Below are positions 1 to 6,099 of a DNA stretch of 28,403 nt, piece after piece. Below the pieces are notes generated by a model that saw only the letters and a list, made by a program, of their open reading frames with translations, was not told where the DNA came from and did not search any database. Location: contig DASRIS010000089.1 in NCBI GenBank assembly GCA_035649895.1, positions 1 to 28,403 of the forward strand, read 5' to 3'. Position 1 is the stretch's first letter, and every line of letters starts with the position of its first letter. Source of the DNA: DASSUC01 sp035649895 (GTDB lineage Bacteria; Actinomycetota; Actinomycetes; Mycobacteriales; Micromonosporaceae). A program made the position numbers and the translations under genes.

Positions 1-21
1 CATGGTGTTCACTGGTCGGCG

Positions 22-600
22 ATGCAGACCAGGGACCACGACCAGAGCGCCGCGGGCGCGGGCCGGCGCCGGCTGCTGGCCGCCGGTGCCGGCGCGGCGG
101 TGACAGCGCTCGCCGGCGTGTCCGGCTGCGGCCTGCTGCGACCCGACCCGACCCCCACGCCCAGCCCGGACCCGCTGGAGCCGCTGCTCGCCGGGGCAGT
201 GGCGCTCGTCACGCGGTACGAGGCGGTGATCGCGCGCCTGCCGCAGCTGGCCGGGCGGCTCGCGCCGCTGCGCGACGCGCACCTGGTCCACGTGTCCGAG
301 CTGGCGGCGCTGATCGGCCGTCCACCGCCGGTGACCGGAGCCGCGGCTAACCCGGCCACCGCCGGCTCAGCGCCGCCTAACCCGGCCACCGCCGCCCCGG
401 CCACCGCCAACCCGACAACTGCTAACCCGGCAGCTGCTGACCCGGCCACCGTGCCAGGGGCCGTCGCCGAGCTGCGCGGCGCCGAGCTGGCGGCCCAGCG
501 CGCCGCCGCCGAGGCGTGCCTGGCCGCGCCGGCCCGGCGGGCAGGGCTGCTGGGCACGATCGCGGCGTGCCGGGCCACCCACGCAGAGGTGCTGCGATGA
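22..600 (+). CDS. Tat-type lipoprotein, helical-hairpin protein, unknown function
   Basis: 192 aa. Residues 14-36 form an export signal: a run of arginines followed by a hydrophobic stretch ending in a lipobox-like VSGC, so the mature protein is probably lipidated at that Cys and held on the outer face of the membrane. After a Pro/Thr linker, about residues 53-95 read as two helices with Ala, Leu, Glu and His spacing like a ferritin-like hairpin. Residues 110-145 are a low-complexity stretch built on repeated NPATA-like units, followed by a last helical segment. The ATG at 22 places the arginines correctly, and no other start in frame lies between it and the window edge. The stop overlaps a downstream ATG (ATGA at 597), and a DUF4439 gene follows within 60 bases, so the two are likely co-transcribed. 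Function is unknown; a partner role with the DUF4439 protein is inference. Confidence 0.7.
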   Translation: MQTRDHDQSAAGAGRRRLLAAGAGAAVTALAGVSGCGLLRPDPTPTPSPDPLEPLLAGAVALVTRYEAVIARLPQLAGRLAPLRDAHLVHVSELAALIGRPPPVTGAAANPATAGSAPPNPATAAPATANPTTANPAAADPATVPGAVAELRGAELAAQRAAAEACLAAPARRAGLLGTIAACRATHAEVLR

Positions 601-659
601 CCGTACGGGCGCCCGTACCGGTCGTGCTGCCGGCTCGCGCACGCGGAGCCCACCGGTGA
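597..659 (+). CDS. possible 20-aa coupled micro-ORF
   Basis: The ATG overlaps the stop of the lipoprotein gene (ATGA) and the TGA overlaps the GTG start of the DUF4439 gene (GTGA), so the frame exactly bridges the two genes. The peptide is Arg/Pro/Val-rich. Third-position GC is lower than in the neighbours, so it may only be a coupling device or chance. It has no recognisable family. Confidence 0.2.
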   Translation: MTVRAPVPVVLPARARGAHR

Positions 660-1075
660 CCGGCGAGCTGGTCGCCGCGCTCGCCGCGGAGCACGCCGCC
701 ATCTACGGGTACGGCGTCGCCGGCGCCCAGCTGACCGGAGCGACCCAGGAGGCGGCCCGGCAGGCGGAGGCGGCGCACCGGACCCGGCGCGATGCGCTCC
801 TGGTCCGGCTGACCGCCGACGGGGCTTCCGCGCCGCCGGCCGAGCCCGCGTACGCACTGCCGTTCCCGGTCACCGGCCCGGTCGCGGCGGCGCGGCTCGG
901 CGTACACCTCGAGGAGCGGGCGGCGGCGGTCTGGCGCCGAGCGCTGGTCGCGACGACCGGGCCGACCCGCCGGCTGGCGCTGGACGCGTTGGTCGACTGC
1001 GCGGTACGCGCCACCCGGTGGCGCCGGGTGGCGGGGGTCTCACCGGCGACCGTTGCCCTGCCCGGTACGCCCTGA
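656..1075 (+). CDS. DUF4439 ferritin-like domain protein
   Basis: 139 aa, GTG start chosen because the domain begins immediately. The protein is all-helical and matches the actinobacterial DUF4439 ferritin-like fold as I know it. The first helix carries an EHAAIYGYG-type segment (about residues 12-20), a second carries Arg/Glu/Ala repeats (residues 33-50), and a third has EERAAAVWRRAL (about residues 90-101), ending with paired Arg/Asp helices. There is no signal peptide, so it is presumably cytoplasmic, unlike its lipoprotein neighbour. Metal binding is not certain: a few Glu and His are present but I do not see a complete di-iron ligand set. The stop at 1073-1075 is the first unit of a tandem repeat that fills the next 140 bases. 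Confidence 0.7.
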   Translation: MTGELVAALAAEHAAIYGYGVAGAQLTGATQEAARQAEAAHRTRRDALLVRLTADGASAPPAEPAYALPFPVTGPVAAARLGVHLEERAAAVWRRALVATTGPTRRLALDALVDCAVRATRWRRVAGVSPATVALPGTP

Positions 1076-1217
1076 CCTGGTAGGTCGGGCTCCTGGCTGG
1101 TAGGGCCGGGTTCCTGGCCCGGTGGGGTTGGGTTCCTGGCTGGTAGGGCCGGGTTCCTGGCCTGGTGGGGTTGGGTTCCTGGCCTGGTGGGTCGGCCAGC
1201 CTGGCGGGGTCGGGCCT
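1071..1217 (+). repeat. tandem array on the 3' flank of the DUF4439 gene
   Basis: About seven units of 16-22 bases each start with CCTGG or CCTGA. The first unit contains the gene's stop codon (1073-1075). Units at 1092-1112 and 1135-1155 are identical 21-mers and alternate with near-identical 22-mers at 1113-1134 and 1156-1177, giving a 43-base higher-order period. There is no strong dyad and no T tract. Confidence 0.9.
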
Positions 1218-1250
1218 CCGGCCTGATGGCTGCAGGCCCACAATGGACGG

Positions 1251-1727
1251 ATGTCTGAGAGTTCCCGGGTCCAGCGGTTCGGTCATTCGCGGCTGTTCGC
1301 CCGGCTGGGAGTGGTCATGACGCCGCTGGACCGGTTCGTCGGCCGGCTCACCGGAGGGCGGCTGATCGCGCTCAACCTGGCTCCGTGCCTGCTGCTCACC
1401 ACGACCGGGCGCAGGTCTGGACAGCCGCGCACCAGTCCCCTGCTCTACGCCGAGGACGGCGACGCGTTCATCGTCCTGGGCTCCAACTACGGGCAGGCAC
1501 ACCAGCCGGCCTGGTCCGGCAACCTGCTCGCCAACCCGCAGGCTGAGGTCCTGGTCAAGGGCCGTCGGGTGCCGGTGCGCGCCACGCTGGTCGAGGGCGC
1601 CGAGCGCGAGCGCCTGCGCCAGCTGATGCTGGAGCGCTGGCCGGCCTATGCCACGTACGAGCGGCGGGCGGCAGGCCGGCACCTGCGGCTCTTCCGGCTG
1701 GACCCGGTCGAGGGCGGCTCGGCCTAG
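1251..1727 (+). CDS. nitroreductase family deazaflavin-dependent oxidoreductase
   Basis: 158 aa, within the usual 140-160 aa range of the Ddn/FDOR family (split beta-barrel proteins, many of which bind F420H2). Landmarks are the segment TTTGRRSGQPRTSPLLY (about residues 45-61), which is the family's G(R/K)xSG phosphate-contacting loop, followed by the aspartate-rich hairpin EDGDAFIVLGSNYG and the PAWSGNLLANPQAEV motif (about residues 84-98). The N-terminus has an Arg/Leu-rich amphipathic helix typical of the quinone-active branch. Substrate is unknown; reduction of quinones or nitro compounds using F420H2 is family knowledge. It converges on the APH gene 15 bases downstream. A second, more divergent member is at 24680-25159. 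Confidence 0.85.
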   Translation: MSESSRVQRFGHSRLFARLGVVMTPLDRFVGRLTGGRLIALNLAPCLLLTTTGRRSGQPRTSPLLYAEDGDAFIVLGSNYGQAHQPAWSGNLLANPQAEVLVKGRRVPVRATLVEGAERERLRQLMLERWPAYATYERRAAGRHLRLFRLDPVEGGSA

Positions 1728-1742
1728 CCCACCCGCGCGCGC

Positions 1743-2531
1743 TCAGCGCAGCGCGTACTCCAGGACGTGCCGCTCGTGGTCGATCAGCCGCAGGTCCCGC
1801 ATTGGCCGGCGCAGGTGTCCCTTGTGGACGATACGGACGAAGGCGGGGTCGCCGGCTGCGGCCATCCGCCGGATGCCCTCGATGTGGTCCACGATGCGCT
1901 TGCGTACGGTGCGCACCAGCCGGTGCCGGTCCCGCGGGATCAGCCCGTACGCGTCGGCGAACAGCCGCAGCCGGCGCGGGCGGTGCGGGCGCTTCCAGCC
2001 CAGCGTGTAGGAGTCGCGGTCGGAGAAGAGCGGCACCCACGTCCAGGCGGCGTACGCCACGTCGTAGATGCGCGCGCCCGGCGAGGCGAGGTCGAAGTCG
2101 ATGAGCGCGAGCGTGCCGTCCGGCCGCCAGATCACGTTGTGCGGTGCGGCGTCGTGGTGGCACACCACCTCGGCGTCGGGCGGTGGCGGCCCGAACGAGC
2201 GCCATACCGCCCCGGGTGCCGGCTGGAAGCCGAACTGCGCGTCGTGGAACATCCGCAGCATGGTGGCGACGGTCACCAGCGCCTCGTCGGTGGTCCAGTG
2301 CGGGGCCAGCGGGTACTCCCCGCACTCCCCCTGTAGGTAGGACAGGACCTCCCGGCCGCGCTCGTCGATGCCGAGCGCCCGCGGGGCGCCGGTGAAGCCG
2401 ACGTACTCCAGATGGCGCAGCAGCGCGTGCACCGCGGGCGTCCATGGCCCGGCGTTGCGGCGCACCGTGTCGCCCACCCGCACCACCGTGCTGACGTTCC
2501 CCCCGTGGAGGGGGATCTCCTGCTGGGTCAC
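1743..2531 (-). CDS. APH-family (aminoglycoside phosphotransferase-like) kinase
   Basis: 262 aa from a GTG that has a GGAAGG ribosome site six bases upstream; longer upstream starts lack this and run into repeats. The protein kinase-like phosphotransferase fold is shown by the catalytic loop VVCHHDAAPHNVIW (about residues 122-135, Asp127 and Asn132) and the metal-binding LIDFD (Asp145). The N-terminal lobe is short with a Gly-rich start. The C-terminal lobe contains conserved Trp/Asp-rich helices (YDVAYAAWTWVPL). The usual family substrates are small alcohols or antibiotics; this sequence gives no basis for calling a resistance enzyme, and a housekeeping small-molecule kinase is as likely. 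It lies downstream of ftsY, separated by a repeat-rich 166-base spacer. Confidence 0.8.
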   Translation of the reverse strand: MTQQEIPLHGGNVSTVVRVGDTVRRNAGPWTPAVHALLRHLEYVGFTGAPRALGIDERGREVLSYLQGECGEYPLAPHWTTDEALVTVATMLRMFHDAQFGFQPAPGAVWRSFGPPPPDAEVVCHHDAAPHNVIWRPDGTLALIDFDLASPGARIYDVAYAAWTWVPLFSDRDSYTLGWKRPHRPRRLRLFADAYGLIPRDRHRLVRTVRKRIVDHIEGIRRMAAAGDPAFVRIVHKGHLRRPMRDLRLIDHERHVLEYALR

Positions 2532-2550
2532 GCGGGGCCTTCCGGGTGGT

Positions 2551-2703
2551 GGTCTCGGGTCACGTCTCAGGTCAGCGGTCACGGTTCTCAGGTCACCGGT
2601 CTCAGGGGCAGGGATCTGTCTTGAGGGCAGAGGTCTCGTCTTGAGGGCGGAGGTCTGTCTCGGGCGCAGGGTCTCAAGCCCCCGAGGCTAACCGGTCTCA
2701 GCC
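2551..2703 (-). repeat. tandem array on the 3' flank of ftsY
   Basis: In the sense of ftsY the array starts at its stop codon. The 11-base word ACCGGTCTCAG (plus strand) occurs at 2691-2701, where it contains the stop, and again at 2595-2605. A 20-base unit is duplicated back to back at 2618-2637 and 2638-2657 with two mismatches. Further degenerate GGTCTC/GGTCAC words fill 2551-2594. No clear hairpin. Confidence 0.8.
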
Positions 2704-3870
2704 AAGCAGCGCGTCAACAAAGGCTCGTGCCTCGAACGGAGCCAGGTCGTCCGGGCCCTCGCCGAGCCCGACGAGCTTGACCGGGATCCCGAGCCGGCGC
2801 TGGACGGCGATGACGATGCCGCCCTTTGCGGTGCCGTCCAGCTTGGTCAGCACCACCCCGGTGACGTCCACCACCTCGGTGAAGACGCGGGCCTGTTCCA
2901 GCCCGTTCTGCCCGGTGGTGGCGTCGAGCACCAGCAGCGTCTCAGCCACCGGACCCTGCCGCTCCACCACCCGCTTGACCTTGCTCAGCTCGTCCATCAG
3001 CCCGACCTTGTTCTGCAGCCGGCCGGCCGTGTCGATCAGGACCGTGTCGACGCCCGACTCCACTCCCCGCCGTACCGCGTCGAACGCGACGGCGGCCGGG
3101 TCGCCGCCCTCCTTGCCCCGCACGACCTCGGCGCCGACCCGCCCCGCCCAGGTGGCGAGCTGGTCGGCGGCGGCGGCCCGGAACGTGTCCGCGGCGCCGA
3201 GCACCACGCTGTGCCCGTCTGCAACCAGCACCCGGGCGATCTTGCCACAAGTGGTGGTCTTGCCCGACCCGTTGACCCCGACCACGAGCAGCACGGCCGG
3301 CTTGCCGTCGGTCGGGGTCGCCTTCAGGCTGCGGTCCAGCTCCGGCTCCAGGGCACCGACCAGCTCCTCGGTGAGCAGCGCCCGCAGCTCGTCCGGGGTG
3401 CGGGTGCCGAGCACCCGGGTCCGCTCGCGCAGCCGCTGCACGATCTCGCGGGTCGCGTCCACCCCGACGTCCGCGGTGATCAGGCTGTCCTCCACCTCCT
3501 CCCAGGCGTCGTCGTCCAGCCGGTCGCGGGCGAGCAGGGTGAGCAGGCCCTTGCCGAGGGTGCTCTGGGACCTGGCCAGCCGGGCCCGCAGCCGCGTCAG
3601 CCGCCCCGCGGTCGGCTCCGGCCGCTCCAGCTCAGGGATGACCAGCTCGGGAACGACCGGCCCTGGGATAACCGGCGGCGCAGGCGCGACCTCGGGGGGC
3701 GCCTGCGCCCCCGGTCGGGGCGGCGCCAGGACATCCTGGGTACGGGTGTCCGCGCGCGCGCCCGGCCCGGCCGGCGGTACGGGTGGGCGGCGCAGCCGGG
3801 GTACTACCAGCGCGAGCCCGCCCAGCAGCGCGACGGCGAGAATAACGATCGCGAGGACGAGGTAATCCAT
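2698..3870 (-). CDS. ftsY: signal recognition particle receptor FtsY
   Basis: 390 aa. FtsY docks the SRP-ribosome complex at the membrane and hydrolyses GTP together with Ffh. Starting at the ATG at 3870, residues 3-24 form a hydrophobic membrane-anchoring helix, typical of actinobacterial FtsY. Residues 30-90 are a Pro/Glu-rich linker and 90-180 the helical N domain. The GTPase domain shows G1 GVNGSGKTT (198-206), DTFRAAA (228-234), DTAGR (280-284) and TKLDGTAKGG (342-351). The reading frame stays open far upstream, but the anchoring helix fixes the start. Usual neighbours are smc upstream and ffh downstream; here smc is separated by a 2.2-kb decay zone. Confidence 0.97.
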   Translation of the reverse strand: MDYLVLAIVILAVALLGGLALVVPRLRRPPVPPAGPGARADTRTQDVLAPPRPGAQAPPEVAPAPPVIPGPVVPELVIPELERPEPTAGRLTRLRARLARSQSTLGKGLLTLLARDRLDDDAWEEVEDSLITADVGVDATREIVQRLRERTRVLGTRTPDELRALLTEELVGALEPELDRSLKATPTDGKPAVLLVVGVNGSGKTTTCGKIARVLVADGHSVVLGAADTFRAAAADQLATWAGRVGAEVVRGKEGGDPAAVAFDAVRRGVESGVDTVLIDTAGRLQNKVGLMDELSKVKRVVERQGPVAETLLVLDATTGQNGLEQARVFTEVVDVTGVVLTKLDGTAKGGIVIAVQRRLGIPVKLVGLGEGPDDLAPFEARAFVDALLG

Positions 3871-3913
3871 GTCCAGATCCTGGCAGATGCCGCGCTGGCC
3901 GCCACCGGCGCGC

Positions 3914-3985
3914 GCCCTGCCCCGCGCCCTGCCCATGAGCGGCCTGCCCGGGGGCCCGCCCCTGAGGGGCCTGCCGCGAGGCATG
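3914..3985. repeat. degenerate GGCCTGCC/GCCCTGCC repeats between ftsY and the PhoD remnant
   Basis: The divergent spacer holds at least five copies of a CCTGCC-type word with 10-20 base spacing, plus short palindromic C/G runs near 3955-3970. Unlike the other arrays here it lies upstream of both flanking genes. Confidence 0.55.
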
Positions 3986-4005
3986 TCTGTGAGAGGAGGA
4001 CCGCC

Positions 4006-5190
4006 GTGCGGCTGCTGGTCGGCCCGCTGCTGCGCCGAGTCTCTGGGGACCGCGCGACCATCTGGGTGGAGACCAGCGAGCCAGCCACAGTGGAGATCCG
4101 GACCGGTGCCGCGGGCGAGGCGGCCGACGCCCCGGGCGGAGCGGCCCGCACCTTCACCGCGTTCGGCCACCACTACGCGTTGGTCGTGGTCGACGGGCTA
4201 CCGCCGGCCTCGGTAACGCCGTACCAGGTGCTCCTTGACGGGCGGGCGGTGTGGCCGCCGGCTGGCTCGCCGTACCCGCCGAGCGTGATCCGGACCCGGC
4301 CGCCTGAGGCGCCGGTACGGCTGGTCTTCGGCTCCTGCCGCGAGGCCACCAGCCGCGCCTCGAAGCGCAGCTACCGCCGGACGCCCTGGACGAGTACGCC
4401 ATGCGGCTGGCCCGGTCGGCCGACCCGCTGCGCGACTGGCCGGACAGCCTGCTGCTGCTCGGGGACCAGGTCTACGCCGACGAGACGTCGCCCCGGGTGC
4501 GCCGGTGGCTGCGCCGACGGCGCCGGCCCCGGCAGGTGCCGTCCACGCAGGTGGTCTCCTTCGAGGAGTACACCCAGCTCTACCTGGAGTCCTGGACCGA
4601 CCCGGAGATCCGGTGGCTGCTGTCCACCGTGCCCAGCGTCATGATCTTCGACGACCACGAGATCATCGACGACTGGAACACGTCGGCCTCGTGGCGGGCG
4701 GAGATGCGCCGCCAGCCCTGGTGGCGCGAGCGGATCGCGGGCGGGCTCGCGTCCTACTGGGTCTACCAGCACCTGGGCAACCTCGACCCGGACGAGCTGG
4801 CGGCGGACCCGGTCTACGCCAAGGTCGCGTCCGCCGGGGACGCCACCGGGCTGCTGCACGACTTCGCCTCCCGGGTGGAGGTGGAGCCGGACGTGGGGCA
4901 CGACCCGCTGCTCTGGCGGGCGGCCGAGTACCGGTGGAGCTTCGCCCTTGACATCGGGCGTACCAGGCTGGTGGTCCTGGACACGCGGGCGAGCCGGGTG
5001 CTCGACCCGGCGCACCGCGCGGTGCTGCCGGCCGGCGAGTGGCAGTGGTTCCTCGACCAGCTGCCCGGCTCTGACCGTCCTGGGTGGCGTGGACCACCTG
5101 GTTGTCAGTACGTCGCTGCCGTGGCTGATGGCACCGGGCGTGCACCACCTGGAGGCGTGGAACGAGCGGCTCTGCGACTCGGGGAACTGA
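4006..5190 (+). pseudogene. broken PhoD-like metallophosphatase (two frameshifts, C-terminal truncation)
   Basis: It starts at a GTG behind a GGAGGA site (3995-4000). The first frame gives the N-terminal beta domain through VFGSCRE. Near 4366-4368 one base seems to be missing, and homology continues in another frame with the metal-binding GDQVYAD and IFDDHEIIDDWN segments and the LVVLDTRASR strand. Near 5070 the frame shifts again into GGVDHLVVSTSLPWLMAPGVH and HLEAWNERLCD, then stops at 5188-5190. Relatives as I know them continue well beyond this point to about 500 residues or more, so the C-terminus is lost. Intact members hydrolyse phosphate esters with a di-metal centre. Two indels alone could be sequencing errors; the missing end makes true decay more likely. 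Confidence 0.85.
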
Positions 5191-5277
5191 GTCGCAGCAG
5201 CCGCGACCGGTCACAACTTACGGCAGGATCTTGATGATATCCGTCTGGCAGGTACGACGCGACCGGGTAGCGGTCGC

Positions 5278-5439
5278 TCAGCTCCGTAAGCTGCGTACCG
5301 CGTCCGCCCCCCGAACGACATCGCCACGACTGTATGCCTCGTCGGCCTCGCGGATGTCGGCTAACGCCTGCGGATTGCGGAGCAGCTCGACTGTTTCCTC
5401 CAGCTGCGCTTGGTCCTCCGGAATGGCCGCGCATGCTAC
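5278..5439 (-). pseudogene. C-terminal fragment of a Phd/YefM-type antitoxin
   Basis: About 53 residues containing IPEDQAQLEETVELL, NPQALADIREADEAY and a final Arg/Leu tail match the C-terminal half of Phd/YefM antitoxins, where an Asp/Glu-rich toxin-binding helix follows the domain. The N-terminal DNA-binding half is missing: upstream, the same frame runs into unrelated sequence overlapping the PIN toxin gene. No RelE/Doc-type partner is left in the 87 bases between its stop and the PhoD remnant. Third-codon GC is visibly lower than in the housekeeping genes, consistent with transfer. I read it as a relic of an older toxin-antitoxin pair. Confidence 0.6.
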
Positions 5440-5491
5440 GTAGCGGCTCGGAGGAGCCTCGGCCACCTCATCCCGCCTGTGCAGAGCACGG

Positions 5492-5872
5492 TCAGGCAAT
5501 GGAGATGATCGGCGGGTCGTCGCCAAGTGGCTTGTACAGGTCTGGTTCGGCGGTGAGGATGTCGCAGGCGTGGGCCTCAGCTGCAGCGAACGCCGCAGCG
5601 ACGTCCAGCCGGCCAAGCAGAGTCCGCATGGCGGCCAAGGCGCGCCATTCGTCGGAAGCTAAGCCGACCAAGATTGCAGACTTGTTGCCAACAAGCAGGT
5701 CCAGCACGTCAGTAGGCATGAGGTGAGCCGCCTCGGCTAGGCACGCAACAGGTAGCGCGAACTCGCCGTGGTTGCCACGCACTTCCTCGATCGTTTCGCC
5801 GACATCGATGGTCTTGGCATACGCGACGATGGCGGACGTGTCAAGAACAAGGTGAACCGAACGGATGTTCAC
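5492..5872 (-). CDS. PIN-domain toxin (VapC-like ribonuclease)
   Basis: 126 aa, usual VapC size. PIN landmarks are VLDTSAIVAYAK with Asp11, the acidic helix LPVACLAEAA with Glu47, and the C-terminal RLDVAAAFAAAEAHACDILTAEPDLY with Asp90 and Asp104, which together form the Mg-binding acidic cluster of this RNase fold. The GTG start overlaps the stop of an upstream small gene (GTGA), the classical antitoxin-first coupling. Codon usage is less GC-rich than the flanking genes, which suggests acquisition. The RNA target is unknown. It lies beside the Phd-type fragment but is paired with the upstream gene rather than with that fragment. Confidence 0.85.
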   Translation of the reverse strand: MNIRSVHLVLDTSAIVAYAKTIDVGETIEEVRGNHGEFALPVACLAEAAHLMPTDVLDLLVGNKSAILVGLASDEWRALAAMRTLLGRLDVAAAFAAAEAHACDILTAEPDLYKPLGDDPPIISIA

Positions 5873-6048
5873 GCGGTACGCGCCGGCAGGCCGAACTGGT
5901 CACGTAGGCGGTTCCAGTAGGCGTCGTCGTGGCGTTCTCGGGCCTCCGCGAGCTTGCGGCGCATCCGGTCGCGAGCCTCAGCCCGCTCCTGTTCTGTGGC
6001 GGCGGGCACAGGGCTTGGAGGCGTCGTACCATCATCCGGGACCATCAT
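5869..6048 (-). CDS. putative antitoxin of the PIN toxin, no recognised family
   Basis: 59 aa, translated by hand. The first 17 residues are Pro/Ala/Thr-rich, followed by a highly charged helix rich in Glu, Arg and Ala (about residues 18-45) and a C-terminal segment YWNRLRDQFGLPART. Small size, charge, position directly upstream and GTGA overlap with the PIN gene all indicate an antitoxin. I do not see an obvious AbrB, ribbon-helix-helix or Phd domain, so the DNA-binding mode is open. The frame has a stop three codons upstream of the double ATG, so the start is 6048 or 6045. There is no nearby Shine-Dalgarno sequence; a -10-like hexamer six bases ahead of the ATG suggests a leaderless mRNA. 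Confidence 0.65.
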   Translation of the reverse strand: MMVPDDGTTPPSPVPAATEQERAEARDRMRRKLAEARERHDDAYWNRLRDQFGLPARTA

Positions 6049-6054
6049 GACTCA

Positions 6055-6060
6055 ATCGTA
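6055..6060 (-). promoter_or_regulatory. -10-like element for the antitoxin-toxin operon
   Basis: The minus strand reads TACGAT (fits TANNNT) with six bases between it and the ATG at 6048, placing the transcript start at or next to the start codon. No convincing -35 hexamer is visible at 16-18 bases. Confidence 0.4.
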
Positions 6061-6099
6061 CGGGCGTTCCCCTTACGACACACGTAGGCTGCCCGGGTC

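Noticed and set aside
1071..1217. CRISPR array
   Set aside because: Units are contiguous and lack spacers; no cas genes are present.
1743..2531. Antibiotic-resistance aminoglycoside phosphotransferase
   Set aside because: Only the general kinase fold is seen; nothing in sequence or context points to an antibiotic substrate.
3871..4173. N-terminal extension of FtsY by about 100 residues
   Set aside because: The extension is Arg/Gly/Pro-rich, overlaps the repeat spacer and the start of the PhoD remnant, and precedes the membrane helix that normally opens actinobacterial FtsY.
5191..5277. RelE-type toxin remnant beside the Phd-like fragment
   Set aside because: Short stretches in all frames (for example one ending in DIIKILP) are suggestive but too short to assign.
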